This document shows positions 17,245-24,186 of a stretch of DNA of 64,000 nucleotides, in pieces. The first letter of the stretch is position 1. The number at the start of each line of letters is the position of its first letter. Source of the DNA: an uncultured Treponema sp. (GTDB taxonomy: Bacteria; Spirochaetota; Spirochaetia; Treponematales; Treponemataceae); contig NZ_CAKVAM010000001.1 in assembly GCF_934725225.1 (NCBI RefSeq), forward strand, positions 496,001-560,000, written 5' to 3'. A program made the translations under genes and the position numbers. Below the pieces are notes generated by a model that saw nothing but the letters and a program-made list of their open reading frames with translations, searched no databases and was not told the origin of the DNA.

Positions 17245-17404
17245 AACTTTATCCCTTTGTTTTTAAATATTAACACATAATTAGCAAAAAAATCAGCAAG
17301 GTTTTCAAATTCTCCTCTACTAACTAATTAGATAAGAAAAACGAAAGCGGCAAGAACGCCAATTCCCACCGCCTTCTAAACACAACCAAAGGAATGTTTT
17401 GATT

Positions 17405-18760
17405 ATGTCTAATAAGTTAGTAATCTGTGGTGAAACTCAACACAGAGCATTAAAATTACGAATTTACCCATCTAACGAACAGAAAGTTTTAATCGAAAAA
17501 ACTTTTGGTTGTGTCCGTCAAATCTATAACAACCGTCTTTTTGAACGAAACCAGTTCTACGAACAAATCATAAAACCTGCAAAACCAAAAGAACACAAAG
17601 CTTTATGGAAAACGGCTCATTTCTCAACCGAAAAAGAAATGAAACAGAAATTTCCGTATCTGGCAGAAGTATCCGCACAGGCGTTGTGTTCTGCTACTAT
17701 GTTCGCCGAGTCTGCTTACAAGAATTTCTTTGCGTCAGTAAAAGGCACACGAAGTGGCTCTGCCGTTGGAAAACCGAAATTCAAGTCCAAGAAATCGCAT
17801 GATTTCAGCTACCGCGAATGTATGAATGTCGGTTTGAATTGGAACGAAAGGAAAATCAAAGTACCGAAACTCGGCGAAGTGAAATTCAGACACAGTGGAA
17901 ATAAAAAGGGAAAACTTGATTTCTTTTTGCGAGACGGAGCAGATTTGAAATCAATTACAATCAGAAAAAATCCCACTGGCGAGTATTACGCAGTGTTGCT
18001 CTTTGAAAGGGAATACTGCCATAAAGCGAAATCCTACGAAGGTGGCGAAAACCAAGCCATCGGGCTGGATTTTAGCCCGGCAGATTTTTACATAGATTCA
18101 GATGGTTCATCTGGAAAAGATTTTGGCTACAAAGCCCAAAAACAAAAAAACTTGAAAAAACTCACAAAACTGCAAAGGCGAATGATGCGTAAGCAAATCG
18201 GTTCAAACAATCGTGAAAAGGCTCGTGTAAAAGTTGCCCATATGGAGCATTACATTTCGGAATGCCGAAACGATTGGATTGAGAAGGAAACCAAGCGTCT
18301 TGTATCAACTTATCAAGTCATTGGAATCGAAGATTTGAATTTGCGTGGCATGATGAAATTCTCACGCAATGCGAAAAACTATGGTGATGCAAGTTGGGGA
18401 AATTTCACGAACAAATTGCTGTGGAAAAGTTCTCTAAACGAGAACAAATGTCAGGTTGTAAAAGCAGACAGATTTTTCGCAAGTTCGCAGATTTGCCACT
18501 GTTGCGGGTTCAAAAATCCGATTACAAAAAACTTATCTGTCAGAAGTTGGATTTGCCCAGAATGTGGAACAAAACACGACCGAGATGTCAATGCAGCCAT
18601 AAATCTAAAAGAAAATGCGATAAAACAAGTACGGCAAGGAGTGTCGGAATTCAGGTCTGTGGAGGGTGTTGAAAATTTAGCAACGCTTGCGTTGCAAATT
18701 GGAGCATCCGAAGAAGCAGAAAGTTTGACTGGCGACGGTCAGAATGTCCTCACGTTATAA
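17405..18760 (+). CDS. tnpB: TnpB, RNA-guided nuclease of the IS605/IS1341 type
   Basis: A full-length TnpB. The N-terminal domain has RALKLRIYPSNEQKVLIEKTFG and RQIYNNRLFER. The RuvC residues are present: Asp in IGLDFSP, Glu in IGIEDLNLRGM and Asp in HDRDVNAAIN. The zinc finger is complete (CHCCGFKNP ... CPECGTKHDRD). TnpB uses an RNA from its own 3' region, whose guide is the DNA just beyond the transposon end, to cut matching DNA next to a short motif. Here the element's right inverted repeat follows the stop codon at once. I prefer the ATG at 17405 over a TTG two codons earlier. No TnpA of the Y1 type is present. Confidence 0.93.
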   Translation: MSNKLVICGETQHRALKLRIYPSNEQKVLIEKTFGCVRQIYNNRLFERNQFYEQIIKPAKPKEHKALWKTAHFSTEKEMKQKFPYLAEVSAQALCSATMFAESAYKNFFASVKGTRSGSAVGKPKFKSKKSHDFSYRECMNVGLNWNERKIKVPKLGEVKFRHSGNKKGKLDFFLRDGADLKSITIRKNPTGEYYAVLLFEREYCHKAKSYEGGENQAIGLDFSPADFYIDSDGSSGKDFGYKAQKQKNLKKLTKLQRRMMRKQIGSNNREKARVKVAHMEHYISECRNDWIEKETKRLVSTYQVIGIEDLNLRGMMKFSRNAKNYGDASWGNFTNKLLWKSSLNENKCQVVKADRFFASSQICHCCGFKNPITKNLSVRSWICPECGTKHDRDVNAAINLKENAIKQVRQGVSEFRSVEGVENLATLALQIGASEEAESLTGDGQNVLTL

Positions 18761-18795
18761 GTGCGTGAGGGGATAATTCCGAAAGTAATTATTAC
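18640..18795 (+). ncRNA. Predicted omega RNA of TnpB, reading across the transposon end
   Basis: In known TnpB loci the guide RNA covers the 3' end of tnpB and the right end of the element, and its guide is the adjoining DNA. Here that stretch has a small stem (GAC...GTC, about 18728-18741) and a strong hairpin CCTCACG / CGTGAGG at 18748-18770, followed by the terminal repeat. The guide would then start at 18782 with AAAGTAATTATTACGC, that is, the target duplication plus the interrupted surface gene. The limits are inferred by analogy only. Confidence 0.4.
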
Positions 18796-19202
18796 GCATT
18801 CTTCAGTCTTGATCTTTCCTCCGCAACCGAAGTTACAGAAATTCCAGAGGAAGCTTTTTCTACCTGTAGGCTAAGAGGACTGATTCTGCCGGATTCTTTG
18901 GAAACAATCGGAACAGGTGCTTTTGGATACAATAAGTTTGAAGAAATTGTAATTCCTGACAATGTGAAAACTATTGAAGACGGCGGTTTTGAGTATTGTT
19001 CAAATCTTAAAACAATAACGCTTCCTGCAAGTCTAGCTTCCATCGGTGCATCCGCATTCAAAAATTGTGACAGGCTAAAAACCGTGAACTACGGCGGCAC
19101 GCAGGCGCAGTGGGCACAAATCAAAATTGATGATTACAACGACAAGCTCACCGGCGCAAAGATAATCTGCACCGACGGCATTATAAACGGCGAGTAAAAT
19201 GG

Positions 19203-19256
19203 ATTCCTGACCGAGTTTGCTTTGCAAACGTCGCAGCATCAAGTGCGGGAATGACA
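19203..19256. repeat. REP-like repeat, reverse copy
   Basis: This stretch is related in reverse orientation to the unit at about 4540-4590: it shares GAGTTTGC, a GTTTGC-type hairpin and CAAGTGCGGGAATGACA. It lies directly after the stop of the leucine-rich repeat remnant. Confidence 0.6.
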
Positions 19257-19293
19257 AAAGGCTGCGTCATTATTGTGCTGTCCTTCGTGTCAT

Positions 19294-19381
19294 GGGGCTG
19301 TCCCAAAAGTATGAGGCAGCCCTAATAACATAAAAAAGGCCGCCCTTTTTGAAGTCTGTTAATAACTTCTAGGACAGCCCC
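19294..19381. repeat. 88-bp MITE-like element with 17-bp terminal inverted repeats
   Basis: The ends are GGGGCTGTCCCAAAAGT and ACTTCTAGGACAGCCCC, which match as inverted repeats at 15 of 17 positions. The interior has no open frame but contains a further GGGCTG/CAGCCC pair. Similar GGGGCTGTCC ends occur on several transposase families, so this is probably a non-autonomous remnant. It could also fold into a terminator-like stem. Confidence 0.6.
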
Positions 19382-19478
19382 TTATTTTTAAACATAGTTA
19401 CTATATTTGCTCAACGGACTGGGTACGCTTTTTATCGTTGTTTTGACATTTCAGTACTTTCTGTCATAAAAGCTGAAG

Positions 19479-19654
19479 GAATACTTCCTAAGACCCGTAG
19501 CGATACTTCCTAAGAGGCTGAGTAATACTTCCTAAGACCCTAAGGAATACTCTCTAAGGGCCTTAGGAATACTTACTTCAGGTCTTAGGGATATTCACTT
19601 CAGGTCTTAGGAATACTCACTTCAGGAGTTAGGAAGTATTCCTTCAGTTTTTAG
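19479..19654. repeat. Tandem array of eight 22-bp units
   Basis: Eight consecutive degenerate units of exactly 22 bp start with forms of GAATACTTCC or GAATACTCAC and end in TAG or AAG. Units 1-4 mostly have CTAAGACC in the middle, while units 5-7 have CTTCAGGTCTTAG. The first unit with its flank (CTGAAGGAATACTTCCT, from 19473) is repeated as a perfect 17-bp inverted copy at the far end (AGGAAGTATTCCTTCAG). The two halves could therefore pair as one long imperfect hairpin. Since 22 is not a multiple of three, it is not coding. The array lies in the 855-base gene-free stretch before glyS. Confidence 0.8.
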
Positions 19655-19738
19655 ATGCTAAAATACAAGAAAATTGTTAGATTTTCCAAATTAGCACGGC
19701 AACTATAACAGCGAATTTCCTTGTTCCGCTGAAAATCC

Positions 19739-19953
19739 CAGGGCAAACGCATTATAAATAATTTAAGTAAAGTTTGCGCGAAGGAACGGTTTCTGGGGCA
19801 AAAACACTCTGATTGCTGCGACCGCGTGAGCGGGCAATTCTATAGTTACTTTGCAACAATCAGCGTGTAGCGCATTATTGCGCGATTTTGAACCAGAAAA
19901 CCGTGTCTGGGAGCCAGTTTTATGCTGAATACATTTATAATGCGTTTGCCCTG
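19739..19953. repeat. 215-bp palindromic element with 21-bp perfect inverted ends
   Basis: CAGGGCAAACGCATTATAAA (from 19739) recurs in perfect inverted form at 19933-19953 (21 bp). Inside it is a second nested pair, CTGATTG (19809-19815) and CAATCAG (19857-19863), flanking a GC-richer core. There is no open frame. It may be a remnant of a transposable element or a structured RNA; nothing else is visible in this part of the gap. Confidence 0.55.
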
Positions 19954-20052
19954 CTGAAAATCCTTCCGAATATAGGCAAAAATCAATTTATGTGTTAAAC
20001 TCTGCAAATTGAATTTTATGCGGCACACACCAGTGTCGAAGATGAGGTTTTT

Positions 20053-21507
20053 ATGGCAAAAGAAAAAGATGTGCATGCTTGCACTTTGGACAAAATCATC
20101 AGTCTTTGCAAGAGAAGAGGATTTGTTTATCAGGCTTCTGAAATTTACGGCGGAATGGCTGGCGCATGGGACTACGGTCCTCTTGGCGTTGAATTCAAGC
20201 GCAACATTCAGAACGAATGGTGGCATTATATGACTCAGCTCCATGATGATGTTGTTGGTCTTGATTCTGCGATTTTTCAGCATCACACAACTTGGGAGGC
20301 TTCAGGCCATGTAGGACATTTTTCTGATCCGATGATTGACTGCACAGAATGCAAGGCAAGATTCCGCGCTGATCAGCTTATTGAAGATTATTTTGACAAA
20401 ACTGGCGAAACCCCTTCAAAGCCGGTTGATACAATGAGCCATGAAGAAATGAAGGCTTTTATTGATGAAAAGATTAACTGCCCGACTTGCGGAAAGCATT
20501 CTTGGACTGATGTGCGTGAATTTAACTTGATGTTCAAAACTCATCAGGGACCTGTTGCTACAGAAGCTTCTTTAGTTTATCTTCGCCCGGAAACTTGCCA
20601 GGGAATTTTTACAGACTTCAAAAATATCGTTCAGTCAAACAGAATGAAAATTCCGTTTGGAGTTGCTCAGGTTGGAAAGTCGTTTCGCAATGAAATTATC
20701 TTCAAGAATTTTATTTTCCGCACTTGTGAATTCGAGCAGATGGAAATGGAATATTTCTGCAAGCCAGGAACAGAAGATGAAACTTTTGCGCGCTGGAGAA
20801 AAGACCGCTGGAATTTCTATTTGAAATACGGAATTGCAGAAGACCATCTTAACTGGCATCACCACGACAAGCTTGCCCACTACGCAAAGGACGCTTACGA
20901 TATTCAGTACAAGTTCCCGATTGGTTTTGAGGAAATTGAAGGAATTCATAGCCGCACAGACTTTGACCTTTCGCAGCACGAGCAGTACTCAAAGAAAGAT
21001 ATGCACTACATCGATCAGGACGACGGAAACAAACGTTATATTCCTTATGTTGTTGAAACTTCCGCCGGACTTAACAGAAACTTCCTTATGTTCCTTTGCG
21101 AGGCTTATGAAGAGCAGAATGTTGCAAAAGAAGGCGAACCTGAAGACTTTAGAACTGTTCTTCACCTTGATCCTCGTCTTGCGCCTGTTACTGTTGCGGT
21201 TCTTCCTTTGATGAAAAAGGACGGACTTGCAGAAAAAGCAAAAGAAATTCAGCATATCTTAAAAGAAGATTTTGTTACTGATTATGACCAGAGCGGAACA
21301 ATCGGAAAACGCTACAGACGTCAGGATGAAATTGGAACTCCATTCTGTGTTACAGTAGATCATGACACGCTTGATTCTTCCAGCGCGGATTTCAATACTG
21401 TTACAGTTCGCTTCCGTGATTCAATGGAGCAAAAGAGAGTTTCCCTTGATGATTTGATTCCTTTCATTCAGAAGGAAATAAAATCTTATGTTCCTGTAAA
21501 ACGCTAA
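20053..21507 (+). CDS. glyS: Glycyl-tRNA synthetase, single-chain (dimeric) type
   Basis: The protein (484 residues) is the class II glycyl-tRNA synthetase of the eukaryote/archaea/low-GC type rather than the two-subunit alpha/beta type. It has FVYQASEIYGGMAGAWDYGPLG at residues 20-41, the zinc-type cysteines CTECKARF and CPTCGKHSW, motif 2 SFRNEI, EFEQMEMEYF and motif 3 GLNRNFLMFLCEAYEEQ, plus a C-terminal anticodon-binding domain (APVTVAVLPL). It attaches glycine to tRNA-Gly. GAGG lies six bases before the ATG. A REP-like hairpin follows the stop and may end transcription. Confidence 0.97.
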   Translation: MAKEKDVHACTLDKIISLCKRRGFVYQASEIYGGMAGAWDYGPLGVEFKRNIQNEWWHYMTQLHDDVVGLDSAIFQHHTTWEASGHVGHFSDPMIDCTECKARFRADQLIEDYFDKTGETPSKPVDTMSHEEMKAFIDEKINCPTCGKHSWTDVREFNLMFKTHQGPVATEASLVYLRPETCQGIFTDFKNIVQSNRMKIPFGVAQVGKSFRNEIIFKNFIFRTCEFEQMEMEYFCKPGTEDETFARWRKDRWNFYLKYGIAEDHLNWHHHDKLAHYAKDAYDIQYKFPIGFEEIEGIHSRTDFDLSQHEQYSKKDMHYIDQDDGNKRYIPYVVETSAGLNRNFLMFLCEAYEEQNVAKEGEPEDFRTVLHLDPRLAPVTVAVLPLMKKDGLAEKAKEIQHILKEDFVTDYDQSGTIGKRYRRQDEIGTPFCVTVDHDTLDSSSADFNTVTVRFRDSMEQKRVSLDDLIPFIQKEIKSYVPVKR

Positions 21508-21516
21508 CTGTTTAAC

Positions 21517-21561
21517 TGTCATTTGTCATTGCCGGACTTGATCCGGCAATTTAAAAATTTG
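21517..21561 (+). terminator. Hairpin of REP-like type after glyS
   Basis: ATTGCCGGA / TCCGGCAAT form a 9-bp stem around CTTGA at 21528-21550, followed by an AT-rich tail TTAAAAATTT. It belongs to the dispersed palindrome family and is placed to end glyS transcription. Confidence 0.5.
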
Positions 21562-21649
21562 CTAGACAATTGTCGTGGCACATGAATGACAGTTAGTAGT
21601 TGTATTGGCAAAATTCGTCATTAGACTTATTTAAGGCTGGTTGCAAGTT

Positions 21650-22432
21650 ATGGAATACGTTGCTCTCGGAAAAACAAATCTTCTAGTTAGTCGCACTGGT
21701 TTTGGCGCGGAAAGTCTTGACTGCAAGGAAATCGAAAGTTTCGGTGAAGATGCGGATGAAAAGGCTTGCGCTATTGTTCATCAGGCTTATGCTGGCGGAA
21801 TGAATTTTTTTGACACTTCGCATTCCAAGCCAGTCTGTGAAAAGCGTCTTGGAGCTGCCTTGCATGGAATCAGGCATAACGTGATTCTTGCGACAAAAAC
21901 TTCTGGCCAGGACTTGCATGAAATCCGCCGTGATTTAGATGAAAGCCTTATGTCTTTGGAAAGCGACACTCTTGATTTGTTTCAGCTTGAAAATCCGCTT
22001 ATTGTTCCAAAGAAAAACGGCATGGACGGAATTTACAATGAGTTTTTGTCTTTAAAAGAAAAGGGAATTGTTAAGCATATTGGAATTGCAACAGAAAACT
22101 ACGATATTGCAAAAGAGGCTATTGAAAGCGGACTTTACGAAGTTGTTCAGTTTCCGTTCAGCATGATTTCGCCAGATTCAGTGAAGGCTCTTGTAAAATT
22201 GTGCCAGGAAAAGGAAGTTGGCTGCATTGCTTCCCAGCCATTGAACGGTGGAGTTGTAAACGACATTCCTTTGGCTTTTGGTTTTTTGCATCAGTTTGAA
22301 AATGTTGTTCCTGTCTGGGGAACTCATACTCAGGAAGAGCTTCAGCAGATTTTATTTTTTAATGACCATCCGCCAGTTGTTGACCAGTCATTTAAAGAAG
22401 AAGTGCAAAAAGTTCAGAACTTTTTCAACTGA
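21650..22432 (+). CDS. Aldo/keto reductase-like protein with altered active site
   Basis: The sequence follows the aldo/keto reductase barrel: LGKTNLLVSRTGFGAESL, AYAGGMNFFDTS, CEKRLGAAL, ILATKTSG, DTLDLFQLENP, LKEKGIVKHIGIAT and a C-terminal VVPVWGTHTQEEL. Of the usual Asp-Tyr-Lys-His tetrad, Asp (FFDTS) and Lys (ATKT) remain. Tyr is replaced in SHSKPVCEK, where the family has D-x-YG-S-E, and His in FQLENP, where it has an H. Normal NADPH-dependent reduction is therefore doubtful; it may have another activity. I chose the ATG at 21650 over an upstream TTG. It is convergent with the HD-GYP gene, 13 bases apart. Confidence 0.8.
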   Translation: MEYVALGKTNLLVSRTGFGAESLDCKEIESFGEDADEKACAIVHQAYAGGMNFFDTSHSKPVCEKRLGAALHGIRHNVILATKTSGQDLHEIRRDLDESLMSLESDTLDLFQLENPLIVPKKNGMDGIYNEFLSLKEKGIVKHIGIATENYDIAKEAIESGLYEVVQFPFSMISPDSVKALVKLCQEKEVGCIASQPLNGGVVNDIPLAFGFLHQFENVVPVWGTHTQEELQQILFFNDHPPVVDQSFKEEVQKVQNFFN

Positions 22433-22445
22433 TTGAAATTAAATT

Positions 22446-23927
22446 TTACAAAGTGTTGCCAAGTGCTTTCCGCAGATCAGCGGATTCTTCTTTATTCATT
22501 GTGCGCACAATTTTTATTGCATTGTCATCTGTCTGAATTCTTTTTGGAGTTCCGTCTGGATTCACGCTTCCAACAATTTGAACAATAGGATTTTTAGGGC
22601 TTGTAGGAGAAACGTCAACAACTTGTCCGACTCTTCCGTTTGAAAGAAAAACAAATGCGCCGATTGGAAAAAGCGAAATGCTGTATAAAAGCGCTTTGAT
22701 TACAGTTTCATCATAAAGATGATTGCTGTTCTTTAGCATTTCAATCATGCCTTCGTAAGTTGTTCTTGCCTCTCTGAAATTTCTTGGAGCTGTGATTGCT
22801 TCAAATGAACAAGCCACGCCGATTATTTTTCCGTAGAGTGAAATGTTGTTTTTTAAAAGATGTCGCGGATAGCCAGTTCCATTTTCACGCTCATGGTGAT
22901 CCAAAACTCCAAGCTGAATTGTAAGCGGAAGTCCTGCTGTTCTCATAATGTTATACCCGATTACAGTATGAGTCTGCATCTGCGCTTTTTCTGAATGGCT
23001 AAGCGGATTGTTGTTCATGTAAAGCTGCGGCGGAAGTCTTATCTGTCCTATTTCGTGCAGAATGCTTGCAACTCCAAGTTCAATAAGTTTTTCATAAGGC
23101 ATTTTTATTTGCAGTCCGATTATGATTGCAAAAATCGCGGTTCTAAGGCTGTGGCTTATTAAAAAATTTTTATTTCTCGCTTCAAAACTTGGTGAAATTC
23201 TAAGAAGGAATTTTTTATTTTCTCTTACAAAATTGCAAAGCTCAAGCACTTTTCCATTTAGCTCAGGCGGAGAAATTATTTTTTGAGTCGCATATTTTGT
23301 GTAGACATAATTTATAAATTCCATAAATTTGTCATAAGCGTTTTGCGACTCCAAAAGTTTTCTGTTGTCTTCTTCTTTTGAAATAGAAGCTGGCTCTGAA
23401 GAAAAATTAAAAGGCTGTTGCTGTGCTGCTTGCTGATTTGCATTTGCTGAAAAATTCTGGTAAGCAGGCTGCATTTGCATAGCTGGATTTTGAAAAGCTG
23501 GCGTTGGTGTTGGCTGCTGAAAAATCTGCTGTGGCTGAACTTGCGGCTGGACTTTTTTTTCTGGCTCTGGAGTTTCTGAAGTAAATTCTGAAAGATCAAC
23601 TTCTTCGCTTGTTTTAAATTTTTCAGGAATCTGTTCTTCTGGAACAGATTCTTCTTCATCTGTGAATTCTGAAAGATCTACTGATTCAGTTTCTCCAAGT
23701 GAAACTTTTTTGTGTTCTGTTTTTTCTGGATTTTTATCTTCTTCAATTTTGGAAAGAATTTTTTCATCTTCGCTGTAGACTTCAAGAAATCCCCACTTCT
23801 TTAAACATGAAAGCACTTCTGGCGTTACTGCGCAAGGTGGAGTTGTCAGCAAAAAAAGAGAGTCAAGCATTACATCTGAGTTGAAATGTGTGTCTGGTTT
23901 TATTTCTGCAACTTTGTATTTGACCAT
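22446..23927 (-). CDS. HD-GYP domain protein, variant HD motif
   Basis: HD-GYP proteins hydrolyse cyclic di-GMP. This 493-residue protein has an N-terminal region of about 60 residues (FLLTTPPCAVTPEVLSCL), an acidic and then Gln/Pro-rich linker with no membrane segment (about residues 65-190), and the HD-GYP domain from about 235. The GYP part is intact (LDHHERENGTGYP), but the HD pair is HE with an altered Lys (SILHEIGQIRLP instead of HDIGK). Metal binding may still work since Glu can replace Asp, but activity is uncertain. AGGAAAG lies ahead of the ATG. The upstream gap contains a terminator and a possible structured RNA. Confidence 0.85.
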   Translation of the reverse strand: MVKYKVAEIKPDTHFNSDVMLDSLFLLTTPPCAVTPEVLSCLKKWGFLEVYSEDEKILSKIEEDKNPEKTEHKKVSLGETESVDLSEFTDEEESVPEEQIPEKFKTSEEVDLSEFTSETPEPEKKVQPQVQPQQIFQQPTPTPAFQNPAMQMQPAYQNFSANANQQAAQQQPFNFSSEPASISKEEDNRKLLESQNAYDKFMEFINYVYTKYATQKIISPPELNGKVLELCNFVRENKKFLLRISPSFEARNKNFLISHSLRTAIFAIIIGLQIKMPYEKLIELGVASILHEIGQIRLPPQLYMNNNPLSHSEKAQMQTHTVIGYNIMRTAGLPLTIQLGVLDHHERENGTGYPRHLLKNNISLYGKIIGVACSFEAITAPRNFREARTTYEGMIEMLKNSNHLYDETVIKALLYSISLFPIGAFVFLSNGRVGQVVDVSPTSPKNPIVQIVGSVNPDGTPKRIQTDDNAIKIVRTMNKEESADLRKALGNTL

Positions 23928-24002
23928 AAATCTTTCCTATTCATTTTATTATCGGCAGAATTTTAGAAAAGTTAATTACAAACTGGCCATGCAATGTTAT
24001 TT

Positions 24003-24043
24003 AAAAAATGAAAAGACCAAAGGCAACTTCCTCTGATCTTTTC
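24003..24043 (-). terminator. Rho-independent terminator on the minus strand
   Basis: Read on the minus strand, GAAAAGATC and GGTCTTTTC form a stem at 24010-24043, with an inner AGG/CCT pairing, followed by ATTTTTT. It could end the lepB-PBP-DUF115 operon, or a separate small RNA lying between that operon and the HD-GYP gene. Confidence 0.7.
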
Positions 24044-24140
24044 TCACGGAGATATTTAACATCTTTGTTGAGATGTATGGAAATTCTTTACAGACGTCTG
24101 GATGTCCTCTAAGATTTCTCAAAGAACCGCCCGTAGTAAA
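24044..24140 (-). ncRNA. Possible structured RNA ahead of the terminator
   Basis: This 97-base stretch between the DUF115 gene and the terminator has several stems on the minus strand: CTTTG...CAAAG enclosing GAGA/TCTC, GAAATCTT/AAGAATTTC, the palindrome CAGACGTCTG, and ACATCT/AGATGT. It has no coding potential. It could be an independent small RNA (a 6S-like RNA was considered) or the 3' untranslated region of the operon. I found no riboswitch consensus. Confidence 0.35.
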
Positions 24141-24186
24141 TTTCTATCACTGCACGTTTATATTATCGGTGAGGCTTTGGAAAACT

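Larger units (their letters stand above)
15731..18781 (+). mobile_element. IS1595-family transposon carrying tnpB and an unknown gene (3,051 bp)
   Basis: The ends are exact: 16-bp perfect inverted repeats CGGAATTATCCCCTCA (15731-15746) and TGAGGGGATAATTCCG (18766-18781), extended by an imperfect CACTTA match. The flanking 8-base direct repeat AAAGTAAT lies at 15723-15730 and 18782-18789. Eight-base duplications are typical of the IS1595 family, and the transposase inside belongs to it. Two passenger genes lie between the transposase and the right end: a convergent 167-residue gene and an RNA-guided nuclease gene, tnpB. The right inverted repeat begins five bases after the tnpB stop codon, so tnpB is an integral passenger and not a later insertion with its own right end. 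Confidence 0.92.
15389..19197 (+). pseudogene. BspA-like leucine-rich surface protein remnant, split by a transposon
   Basis: Left part (15389-15730): a Listeria-Bacteroides (InlB B) repeat, GTEITLAANTFTREGWTFSGWA ending in VTLYAVW, then a linker. Right part (18782-19197): LRR_5/BspA-type leucine-rich repeats (LILPDSLETIGTGAFGYN, IVIPDNVKTIEDGGFEYC, ITLPASLASIGASAFKNC). Removing the inserted element together with one copy of the 8-base target duplication joins the two parts in frame. The 5' end, with any signal peptide, is also missing because the sequence emerges from the end of the FliG-like gene. In its intact form it would have been an adhesin-like exported protein. Confidence 0.85.

Noticed and set aside
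17245..18760. TnpB as part of a separate IS605-type element nested in the IS1595 element
   Set aside because: The right terminal repeat of the IS1595 element begins five bases after the tnpB stop, and the extended repeat overlaps tnpB, leaving no room for a second right end. A left end could not be defined either.
19479..19654. CRISPR array reading of the 22-bp tandem repeat
   Set aside because: Units are directly adjacent with no spacers, and the units themselves are degenerate.
23928..24186. A cyclic di-GMP riboswitch controlling the HD-GYP gene
   Set aside because: The conserved GEMM sequence blocks were not found, and a terminator separates the structured stretch from the gene without an anti-terminator I could draw.
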